DNA of 5,424 nucleotides, taken from NCBI GenBank assembly GCA_030916925.1, contig JAUPVU010000031.1:1-5424 (forward strand), given 5' to 3'. This DNA is from Patescibacteria group bacterium (GTDB taxonomy: Bacteria; Patescibacteriota; WWE3; 2-01-FULL-39-13). The notes under the pieces were generated by a model, which saw only the letters and a list, made by a program, of their open reading frames with translations, made no database searches and was not told where the DNA came from. Each line of letters begins with the position of its first letter. Positions within the stretch are counted from its first letter, which is position 1. This document shows positions 1 through 4,696 of this stretch, in pieces. A program made the translations under genes and the position numbers.

Positions 1-422
1 CAAAATTTACCTTGCTTATCGGCGGCAGTACTCGCCTTAGAAGCAGTAATAGCGTGAATGTGACCAGATAAAGGAAAGTGTCTATAAACAAACAATAATC
101 CTTTGTCTTTATACATATCAGTGATCTCTTTGACTAAAGGTTCATACTCAGCACAAGCTGGGCATTGAAAATCACTATATTCCACCAAAGTAGCTTTAGC
201 GTTAGCTACATCACCAATTACATGATCTTCAGCGGTTACCGGTTCCACATTAGACGGCCCCACCCCTACATCTGCCGACTCTAATTTTTGATTCCACCAC
301 ATCATACCAAACACGAGCCCTAAAATAGCAACCACTCCCAATCCTAAATAAATAGTCTTTTTAATAGTTCTGCTTCGAGCTTTGCGCTCATCACGTTCTT
401 GTTTTGTTTCTTTTGTATCCAT
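1..422 (-). CDS. Membrane-anchored DsbA-like thioredoxin-fold oxidoreductase (3' end outside window)
   Basis: This is a thiol-disulfide oxidoreductase of the DsbA/thioredoxin superfamily, expected to act outside the cytoplasmic membrane on cysteines of exported proteins. The first 140 residues are visible; the C-terminal part lies beyond the left edge. A very basic, charged N-terminus (residues 1-22) precedes one hydrophobic segment at about 23-43, which fits an uncleaved N-in anchor. A linker follows to about residue 65. The fold then starts with VIGDVANAKATLVEYSDFQC, the active site is CPAC (C87, C90), and the family block VYRHFPLSGH follows at about 112-121. The cis-proline loop and the helices after it are not visible. 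The ATG at 422 is chosen because it gives the anchor and lies just after a strong -10 box. There is no Shine-Dalgarno site. It could also be called a DSBA oxidoreductase or BdbD-like protein; exact substrate and redox direction cannot be read from the sequence. Confidence 0.88.
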   Translation of the reverse strand, partial: MDTKETKQERDERKARSRTIKKTIYLGLGVVAILGLVFGMMWWNQKLESADVGVGPSNVEPVTAEDHVIGDVANAKATLVEYSDFQCPACAEYEPLVKEITDMYKDKGLLFVYRHFPLSGHIHAITASKASTAADKQGKF

Positions 423-431
423 ATGTCGGAG

Positions 432-440
432 ATTATAACA
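432..440 (-). promoter_or_regulatory. Extended -10 promoter of the DsbA-like gene, near-leaderless
   Basis: On the minus strand TGTTATAAT is a perfect extended -10 (TGn plus TATAAT). The hexamer ends 9 nt before the ATG at 422, so transcription starting about 6-8 nt downstream leaves a leader of only about 2-4 nt. No convincing -35 box is seen at the usual spacing, as expected for an extended -10 promoter. The surrounding 16 bp (430-445) are identical to those at 2822-2837. A second TATAAT further upstream (491-496) lacks TG and a clear -35 and is less likely. Confidence 0.65.
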
Positions 441-558
441 TAAAAAACCAAATAAAAACCCTTGATTTTATACAAAAAAATATCATTAGTATTATAGGCC
501 TTTATCAGATCTATCTAATAATGTGAACAGAGGTATTTAAGCAGTGCCACACTAGACA

Positions 559-2301
559 CTAACTCCGCTCTCCCACCTGCTGACGCCACATCGCGCTATA
601 GAGACCTTTTTGTTCGAGAAGCCCTGCATGGGTACCCCGCTCACTAATAAGACCTTTCTCTAGCACATAAATACGATCAGCATGCATGATTGTTGAGAGT
701 CGGTGCGCAATAAGAATAGTGAGGTGACTCTGCGCACCAGAAAGCTCTCGCACTGTCTTTGTTATTTCTTCTTCAGTAATCGAATCAAGTGAGGACGTTG
801 CTTCGTCAAATACAAGGATTGCAGGATACCGTAATAGTGCACGAGCAATAGAAAGACGCTGTTTCTCTCCTCCTGAAATTTTGACTCCGCCCTCCCCTAT
901 AACAGTATCCAATCCTTTATCGGCTCGAGCGAGAAGATTGTCACAGGCACTTTTGTGAAGGACATCAAAGAGTTGATCATCGGTGGCTGCAGGATTTACG
1001 AAAAGTAAATTTTCTCGGATGGTCCCAGCAAACAACTGAGTATCTTGTGTGACAAATCCGATCTGTCTATGTAGTTGAGTGAAATTGATATCAGAACTCA
1101 ATATGCCGTTGTATTTTATAACTCCAGTAAGTGGTTTGTAGAGGCCAACAAGGAGTTTAACAAGACTTGTCTTGCCCGATCCCGACGGGCCAACAAACGC
1201 TATCGTCTCTCCTGTATGCACGTCAAACGAAATACTGTCGAGCGCTTTCGTTCTTGATTGTTTATATCCAAAAGACACATCACTGAAACTGAGGGTTTCG
1301 ACTCTTCCAAGGTCTTTTGGATTAGAAGGCGTCGCTTCAATAGGGATATCAATAATATCTTTAAATTTTGCCATTGATACTTGTGCCTCACGGTATGCAG
1401 TAATAACAGTACCTATTTCCTGAAGTGGACCAAATATAAAGAATGAGTAGAAATAAAGAGAGAAAAACTCACCAAAACTAATAATCTGTATGAACATCAA
1501 ATATAACAAAAAAAGTAAAATCGCATTACGCATTAGATTGATAAGTGTTCCTTGCACAAAACTAATACTCCGTACAAATCGAAGTTTCTTTAATTCAAGT
1601 TTGAGAATCTTGTCAGTAGTTGTATTGAGTCGCGAAATCTCTTGATCGGCAAGGCCGAGAGATTTAACAAGTTCAATATTGCGAAGTGACTCAGTAGTAG
1701 AACCCGCAAGGGCAGTTGTCTCAACAACGATTTGAGATTGAATTTTCTTTAGTTTATTAGTCAATACATAGCTGATACCCCCAATGATGGGAATAGTTGC
1801 CGCATACATTAATGCTACCCCCCAATACAATGTCGCTGCGTATATAGACACAAATATAAATCCAACAATCGATATAAATACAATATTGATAAGCTGGTTG
1901 AGATACTTCTCCGCATCCGTGCGTGCTTTTTGTAATATACCGAGAGTCTCCCCGCTTCGCTGGTCTTCGAATACCTCATACGGGAGTTCTAGAGAATGCT
2001 TGACGCCTGCCTGATACATATCAGCACCTGAACGCTGTGTCACCATATTGAGGTAGTAATCTTGAAAATTCTTCGCAACCCGAGAAACAAAAACAACTCC
2101 TATTGCTAATACAAGCAACCACACTACTCCACTGAAAAATGTGGCCGATGTATACTCATGCGGTTTACTCGCATAGTCATCAATAATATGCCGGAAGATT
2201 AGAGGATCAATGAGCGAGAAAACCTGGTTAACTAACGCAAGCATGAGCACAAGTGCACAAAGCTTCCAGTATTTCTTAAGGTAGGAATAGAGAATACGCA
2301 T
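559..2301 (-). CDS. Half-size ABC exporter, MsbA/LmrA type (TMD-NBD fusion)
   Basis: This 580-aa protein is a half transporter of the type IV ABC exporter family, which dimerises and uses ATP to export lipids, peptides or drugs across the cytoplasmic membrane. The transmembrane domain (about 1-320) has six hydrophobic segments near 13-33, 55-75, 137-157, 159-181, 250-272 and 276-300. The nucleotide-binding domain (about 335-580) is intact: Walker A GPSGSGKT at 371-378, Q-loop Q419, signature ISGGEKQ at 475-481, Walker B ILVFDE at 495-500 with catalytic E500, D-loop SSLD at 503-506 and H-loop H533. All catalytic residues are canonical, so a homodimer is plausible; no partner half-transporter lies in the window. 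There is no C39 peptidase domain at the N-terminus. The gene starts 9 nt after the stop of the DinB-like gene, without a Shine-Dalgarno site, so they probably form one operon with coupled translation. Stop is TAG. No strong terminator is visible in the 136-bp gap downstream. The substrate is unknown. Confidence 0.93.
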   Translation of the reverse strand: MRILYSYLKKYWKLCALVLMLALVNQVFSLIDPLIFRHIIDDYASKPHEYTSATFFSGVVWLLVLAIGVVFVSRVAKNFQDYYLNMVTQRSGADMYQAGVKHSLELPYEVFEDQRSGETLGILQKARTDAEKYLNQLINIVFISIVGFIFVSIYAATLYWGVALMYAATIPIIGGISYVLTNKLKKIQSQIVVETTALAGSTTESLRNIELVKSLGLADQEISRLNTTTDKILKLELKKLRFVRSISFVQGTLINLMRNAILLFLLYLMFIQIISFGEFFSLYFYSFFIFGPLQEIGTVITAYREAQVSMAKFKDIIDIPIEATPSNPKDLGRVETLSFSDVSFGYKQSRTKALDSISFDVHTGETIAFVGPSGSGKTSLVKLLVGLYKPLTGVIKYNGILSSDINFTQLHRQIGFVTQDTQLFAGTIRENLLFVNPAATDDQLFDVLHKSACDNLLARADKGLDTVIGEGGVKISGGEKQRLSIARALLRYPAILVFDEATSSLDSITEEEITKTVRELSGAQSHLTILIAHRLSTIMHADRIYVLEKGLISERGTHAGLLEQKGLYSAMWRQQVGERS

Positions 2302-2310
2302 ATAGATCTA

Positions 2311-2814
2311 TTATTGAACCAGAGTTGATGGCATATCTATACCACCCCAAAGGTTTGATGTGCCAATAGAAGAGTTCCCTGAAGATTTGATATAGAGGAA
2401 GAGCTGAGTCTTATACGCAGCTGACCATTTCAAGAGGGATTCAACGAGATATACACCCTTTGTCTTTTCACCCTGGTTGTACAAATTGATAACGGTCTCG
2501 AGATCAGCATCGGTAAATGATGCAATAAGCACAACAAGTTCCGCCTCCTGCATATCCATCATCTCGGCAAAGTTAGAAAGCGTTACCTGTTTTGAACGTT
2601 CTGTAAATAAAGCAAACACAGAAGTATCGTTTTTTTGAACAGCAGTAGTTGCGGCAACAAAAATAATAGAGAGATACTGCAAAAGCTCTAGAGTAGTCCG
2701 CTGCCCTTCTGTTGGCTTATAACCTTCAGTGTCCACTGGGATTTTATCAGCCAAATGCTTAATGATACGAAACTCATTCTGGATCGATACTATCAATTGT
2801 TCTTTTGTATACAT
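2311..2814 (-). CDS. DinB-like helical-bundle protein (167 aa), metal ligands apparently absent
   Basis: The protein looks all-helical and soluble, without signal peptide or membrane segment. Its layout resembles the DinB/YfiT four-helix family: a first helix KEQLIVSIQNEFRIIKHLAD, then the loop GYKPTEGQRTTLELLQYLS (compare the family pattern Y-R-P-x-x-G-x-R-S-x-x-E-L-L-x-H-L), and a late helix LLKWSAAYKTQLFLYIK followed by GTSNLWGGID. DinB-type enzymes use three histidines to hold a metal for thiol-dependent transfer reactions. Here the usual histidine of the 'HL' motif is Tyr (LLQYLS) and the late helix has no His pair, so a non-catalytic or different role is inferred. It is the first gene of an operon with the ABC exporter 9 nt downstream. 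The ATG at 2814 sits 9 nt after a perfect extended -10 box, so the message is nearly leaderless. The family call rests on pattern memory only and is moderate. Confidence 0.7.
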   Translation of the reverse strand: MYTKEQLIVSIQNEFRIIKHLADKIPVDTEGYKPTEGQRTTLELLQYLSIIFVAATTAVQKNDTSVFALFTERSKQVTLSNFAEMMDMQEAELVVLIASFTDADLETVINLYNQGEKTKGVYLVESLLKWSAAYKTQLFLYIKSSGNSSIGTSNLWGGIDMPSTLVQ

Positions 2815-2823
2815 AGAAATAAG

Positions 2824-2832
2824 ATTATAACA
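2824..2832 (-). promoter_or_regulatory. Extended -10 promoter of the DinB-like/ABC exporter operon, near-leaderless
   Basis: TGTTATAAT on the minus strand is a perfect extended -10, ending 9 nt before the ATG at 2814. The predicted start leaves at most about 3 nt of leader and no room for a ribosome binding site. The box overlaps the end of the terminator of the upstream small gene, whose T-run supplies the bases just before TATG. The 16-bp core (2822-2837) is identical to the one upstream of the DsbA-like gene. Confidence 0.65.
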
Positions 2833-2863
2833 TAAAACACCCAGAGGAAACTCCCCTGAGTGT
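2833..2863 (-). terminator. Factor-independent terminator of the 37-aa small gene
   Basis: The minus-strand RNA can form an 11-bp stem (arms 2853-2863 and 2837-2847) with a 5-nt loop (2848-2852). Two of the pairs are G-U; on the plus strand the same positions would be C-A and A-C mismatches, so the structure is selected for minus-strand RNA. The stem is followed by a short T-run (TTTT, counting the last stem base). The short run makes it a weak to moderate terminator. It stands 22 nt after the stop of the small ORF and directly before the next promoter. Confidence 0.6.
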
Positions 2864-2885
2864 GTGCGGAAAAATGCCTGATATA

Positions 2886-2999
2886 CTACTTAAGGAAGTT
2901 CGCCATCGGTTGTTGGCTTGCAGTACCAAGTGGTACATTTCTACAAGCCAACCAAATAGCTGCATTCCAAAAGTCCGAATGCCAATCTGATACGCTCAT
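2886..2999 (-). CDS. Unrecognised 37-aa small protein with perfect Shine-Dalgarno site
   Basis: I do not recognise this ORF. It encodes 37 residues, beginning MSVSDWHSDFWNAAIWLAC and ending in QQPMANFLK, with stop TAG. It is rich in tryptophan (W6, W11, W16) and has one cysteine (C19). Residues 10-18 form a short hydrophobic stretch that could be amphipathic but is too short for a normal membrane helix. The main evidence for translation is the site AAAGGAGGT, an exact match to the ribosomal anti-SD, 5 nt before the ATG. This is the best ribosome binding site in the window; the neighbouring genes mostly lack one. A terminator follows at 2833-2863, so the unit looks self-contained. The middle of the ORF contains a nested inverted repeat (2912-2952), which raises the alternative that the transcript is a structured small RNA, perhaps dual-function. 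It could also be a leader peptide or an exported peptide precursor for the ABC exporter nearby, but nothing shows this directly. Confidence 0.55.
   Translation of the reverse strand: MSVSDWHSDFWNAAIWLACRNVPLGTASQQPMANFLK
2912..2952 (-). repeat. Nested inverted repeat (two-stage hairpin) inside the small ORF
   Basis: A perfect 9-bp outer stem (GTTGGCTTG at 2912-2920 with CAAGCCAAC at 2944-2952) encloses a second perfect stem of 5 bp (GTACC at 2923-2927 with GGTAC at 2932-2936) with a 4-nt loop. The two stems are separated by an asymmetric internal loop of 2 and 7 nt. There is no T-run after it, so it is not a simple terminator. It is likely a folded element in the RNA of the small gene. Confidence 0.55.
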
Positions 3000-3004
3000 G
3001 ATTG

Positions 3005-3013
3005 ACCTCCTTT
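3005..3013 (-). promoter_or_regulatory. Perfect Shine-Dalgarno site of the 37-aa ORF
   Basis: AAAGGAGGT on the minus strand is fully complementary to the usual 16S rRNA 3' tail and lies 5 nt before the ATG at 2999. It decides the start of the small ORF. It stands out because the other starts in the window have weak or no such site. Confidence 0.75.
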
Positions 3014-3045
3014 ATCATTGCCTGCTTATATAGTAATATCTTTAG

Positions 3046-3065
3046 TATAAAAATCAAAATATAAC
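3046..3065 (+). promoter_or_regulatory. Possible promoter region of the 70-aa membrane protein gene
   Basis: Two -10-like hexamers lie just upstream of the ATG at 3074: TATAAA (3046-3051) and TATAAC (3060-3065). The second ends 8 nt before the start codon, the same close layout as the two minus-strand promoters, and would give a leaderless mRNA. Neither has a clear -35 or a TG extension. The divergent small gene on the minus strand must also start in this AT-rich 74-bp gap, but I cannot pick its promoter with confidence. Confidence 0.3.
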
Positions 3066-3073
3066 TTATCGAA

Positions 3074-3286
3074 ATGAAAAATTTTACTCTAGCTTATTTT
3101 ACCAAAAACCTAACTATAGTTATTGGCTTAGTTTTAATTTGGCGTGGCATTTGGTATGTGCTCGATGAAATAGATATTTTATTCTTTAGCAATAATCATA
3201 TTTATACCGCCATCGGCGGTATAATCTTAGGTTTACTAATTTTATATCTCCCTGATCAGGATTTAAAAGAAATTCAGAAGCTATAA
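3074..3286 (+). CDS. Small two-helix membrane protein (70 aa), unknown function
   Basis: This is the only plus-strand gene in the window. It has a short basic N-terminus, a first membrane helix at about residues 12-30 (NLTIVIGLVLIWRGIWYVL), a short loop with acidic residues (LDEIDI), a second membrane helix at about 43-60 (IYTAIGGIILGLLILYLP) and a charged tail (DQDLKEIQKL). Both termini are therefore probably on the same side of the membrane, likely the cytoplasm. Similar short proteins with an IWRGIWY-type first helix and an LYLPD-type end occur in Patescibacteria as hypothetical proteins, as far as I recall. No enzyme motif is seen. There is no Shine-Dalgarno site before the ATG. The stop is one base before the strong terminator at 3288-3319, which supports the ORF as a real monocistronic gene. 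It diverges from the 37-aa gene and converges on the tRNA gene. Confidence 0.8.
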   Translation: MKNFTLAYFTKNLTIVIGLVLIWRGIWYVLDEIDILFFSNNHIYTAIGGIILGLLILYLPDQDLKEIQKL

Positions 3287-3287
3287 C

Positions 3288-3319
3288 AAAAAACCGTCTT
3301 CATCTGAAGACGGTTTTTT
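3288..3319. terminator. Strong bidirectional factor-independent terminator
   Basis: A perfect GC-rich stem of 8 bp (CCGTCTTC at 3294-3301, GAAGACGG at 3306-3313) with the loop ATCT is flanked by six A on the left and at least six T on the right. The flanks extend the stem to 14 bp and give a T-run on both strands. It ends the 70-aa gene on the plus strand and the tRNA-Ser/DUF1189 transcript on the minus strand. Confidence 0.95.
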
Positions 3320-3342
3320 TATTGAATACACAATTTTTCCTG

Positions 3343-3429
3343 CGGAGACGGGGAGATTCGAACTCCCGAGGGCTGTAACACCCTACTCGCTTTCCAAGCG
3401 AGCGCACTAGACCACTATGCGACGTCTCC
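3343..3429 (-). tRNA. tRNA-Ser (anticodon GGA)
   Basis: The minus strand folds as a class II tRNA of 87 nt. The 7-bp acceptor stem pairs GGAGACG with CGTCTCC, and G is the discriminator base. The anticodon stem pairs CTCGC with GCGAG around the loop TTGGAAA. The anticodon GGA (3393-3395 on the plus strand) reads the serine codons UCC and UCU. A long variable arm with a GGG/CCC stem is typical of serine tRNA. The T arm pairs GGGAG with CTCCC around TTCGAAT. The bases after the discriminator are CAG, so the CCA end is not encoded and must be added by a nucleotidyltransferase. It starts 7 nt after the stop of the DUF1189 C-terminal ORF and is probably cotranscribed with it or processed from that message; the terminator at 3288-3319 follows. 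Confidence 0.96.
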
Positions 3430-3436
3430 CTACTAC

Positions 3437-3703
3437 TTATTTAGATACTGTAGTATCTAAACATGGACATAAATTGAAGTAAAGAATCGCGAGAGTTAAA
3501 GCAAATAATAAAATGCCAATAGTAGGAGCACCGAAAATAACTAAAATAGAAATTAGGACAAAAGATAAAGTCACGGCATGTAAAGTCACTTGGAAAGATT
3601 TTATAAAGCCTACATTGTGACCACCTATTTTAACTCCCATCAATCTCAACAAGATCCAGCTAAAAATATTTTGAATCAATATCAACCCTAGAAGTAGAAT
3701 CAT
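3437..3703 (-). CDS. DUF1189-type membrane protein, C-terminal part (split gene)
   Basis: These 88 residues are almost entirely membrane helices, at about 1-20 (ILLLGLILIQNIFSWILLR), 37-57 and 58-77, with a short loop GVKIGGHNVGFIKSFQVTLHAVTL between the first and second. DUF1189 proteins end in this way, with a short cytoplasmic loop leading into the last helices. A free-standing protein starting directly with a helix is less likely than this being the second half of the gene at 3700-4296. The ATG overlaps the stop of that ORF (ATGA). The nearest SD-like GGAG lies 13 nt upstream of the ATG, too far to be ideal, so re-initiation, -1 frameshifting or a plain frameshift mutation are all possible. 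The two parts add to 286 residues, close to a full-length family member. The last codons overlap the palindrome at 3440-3461, and tRNA-Ser follows 7 nt after the stop. Confidence 0.75.
   Translation of the reverse strand: MILLLGLILIQNIFSWILLRLMGVKIGGHNVGFIKSFQVTLHAVTLSFVLISILVIFGAPTIGILLFALTLAILYFNLCPCLDTTVSK
3440..3461. repeat. 22-bp near-perfect palindrome at the 3' end of the DUF1189 gene
   Basis: Two perfect 10-bp arms (TTTAGATACT at 3440-3449, AGTATCTAAA at 3452-3461) are separated by 2 bp. In minus-strand RNA it gives a 9-bp hairpin with a UACA loop, ending at the stop codon and 11 nt before tRNA-Ser. No T-run follows, so it is not a normal terminator. An RNA processing or stability signal, or a protein-binding site, is possible. 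Confidence 0.6.
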
Positions 3704-4296
3704 GGATAAAAAGAAGCTCCAAAAACTAGAACAACCGACAGTGGCGCCAACACTTTATACCAAGGTCTTACATGTTCAATCACATTCCTTAACTCCCCTT
3801 CTGAAATAGTCATATTAGTAAAAGGAGCAATCGAATCAGTATAAATACGACCATCAATATCTTTATAAGCAATCTGCGTCTCTGACAAAAATGCCATAGT
3901 ACTAGTACTTTCTAGAGATTGTTCAATACTCGCCCCCACTTTAGTATCAATTACTAAAAGATTTTGATAATTATCAAATTCTTCAATCTCTTTTGGTATT
4001 AAATGTCTTGGCAGCGGCACCACATAAGGCTCGGTTTGATTTATACTAGCCCGGCCTTCACTAATAGTGACTACCAAATCATCAGGATAAATATTTAAAA
4101 CTTCTGTATCTATTTTCCATAAACCCCGCAGTAAATCTGGAACAGCAAAAATAGTGAAAACTATAGTTATAACTATAGAGAGTAAAAGTGATAATTTTAA
4201 ATAATATTTAAAAGAATACCAAAAAGGTTTAGCTAGTAGTGATTTATAAAAATCACGATTATAAATACTGTTTTGGATCTGATTTAAAAATTTCAT
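3700..4296 (-). CDS. DUF1189-type membrane protein, N-terminal part (split gene)
   Basis: The 198-aa ORF begins with an amphipathic start containing SIYNRDFYKSLLAKPFWYSF, typical of the family's first 30 residues, then a membrane helix at about 33-52. An extracytoplasmic domain follows, with the DUF1189 hallmark YPDDLVVTISEGRASINQTE at 70-89 and then PYVVPLP. The ORF stops with TGA inside a second hydrophobic helix that starts near residue 183 (VLAPLSVVLVFGASFYP). Ending in mid-helix is strong evidence that the protein should continue. The continuation is present one frame back in the ORF at 3437-3703. The break lies at a run of five T (TCT TTT TAT on the minus strand); one extra T would join both parts into one 287-codon frame. 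The gene starts 4 nt after the 131-aa gene, in the same operon, with only a distant AAGGA as ribosome site. The molecular function of DUF1189 is unknown. Confidence 0.8.
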   Translation of the reverse strand: MKFLNQIQNSIYNRDFYKSLLAKPFWYSFKYYLKLSLLLSIVITIVFTIFAVPDLLRGLWKIDTEVLNIYPDDLVVTISEGRASINQTEPYVVPLPRHLIPKEIEEFDNYQNLLVIDTKVGASIEQSLESTSTMAFLSETQIAYKDIDGRIYTDSIAPFTNMTISEGELRNVIEHVRPWYKVLAPLSVVLVFGASFYP

Positions 4297-4300
4297 ATCT

Positions 4301-4696
4301 TTATTTTTTTTCCTTTTTAATCTTCAATAAAACTCCACCTAAGATGTTACTTAAATAGGCCAAAAACGCCCTCCTGGATTCATACTCTTCTTGAGTTAAC
4401 TTATCTTTTTTCGCCTCTAAATCTGTCACATAAAGTCTAAAATCATAACTTAGTCTATCATAATCTTCATCCACCAAAGTTCCATAAGGAGCGTTCATAA
4501 GTCGCTTAAATTCATCATTCATTTTCATATCATCCATAGTTAAATACTCTGTATTATGAAGATCTTTGAAATGTGCTGTTGTATTTTCAGGATCATTCTT
4601 TTTAGATTCAATTTCTCGTCTAAAATTCTCTAAAGAATCACCTACTGTTTCGTCATTATTTAATGATGGAGTTTCAAATTTATTACTCATACCCAT
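4301..4696 (-). CDS. Unrecognised 131-aa soluble charged protein
   Basis: I do not recognise a family. The protein is highly charged, without signal peptide or clear membrane helix. The first 45 residues are polar and probably disordered. The middle (YGTLVDEDYDRLSYDFRLYV) and the helical LEAKKDKLTQEEYESRRAFLAYLSNI region look folded, with a possible coiled-coil-like helix near 93-120. The end is a lysine-rich tail (KIKKEKK). The ATG at 4696 overlaps the TAA stop of htpX by one base (TAATG), and AGG lies 7 nt upstream inside the end of htpX, which favours this start by coupled translation; the in-frame ATG at 4690 is an alternative. Its place between htpX and the DUF1189 gene suggests a cytoplasmic role linked to membrane-protein upkeep, but this is inference only. 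Confidence 0.8.
   Translation of the reverse strand: MGMSNKFETPSLNNDETVGDSLENFRREIESKKNDPENTTAHFKDLHNTEYLTMDDMKMNDEFKRLMNAPYGTLVDEDYDRLSYDFRLYVTDLEAKKDKLTQEEYESRRAFLAYLSNILGGVLLKIKKEKK

Noticed and set aside
481..520. Short ATG-started minus-strand ORF (about 17 codons) after a TATAAT box
   Set aside because: Too short, in AT-rich DNA, without a ribosome site or any recognisable sequence.
541..558. Possible terminator hairpin after the ABC exporter (AGTGT with GCACT)
   Set aside because: Only five pairs including a G-U, and no T-run follows directly.
1075..2014. Plus-strand ORFs of 60-83 codons and a minus-strand 63-codon ORF inside the ABC exporter gene
   Set aside because: They are shadows of a strong, motif-complete gene, with no family pattern or ribosome site of their own.
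3700..3702. TGA read as glycine (SR1/Gracilibacteria code) to explain the split DUF1189 gene
   Set aside because: Reading through the TGA meets TAG after three more codons, and the continuation lies in another frame, so recoding does not join the parts.
4301..4311. Run of eight A on the minus strand at the end of the 131-aa gene as a -1 frameshift site
   Set aside because: A -1 shift adds only about three residues before a TGA and does not enter the DUF1189 frame, so there is no clear gain.
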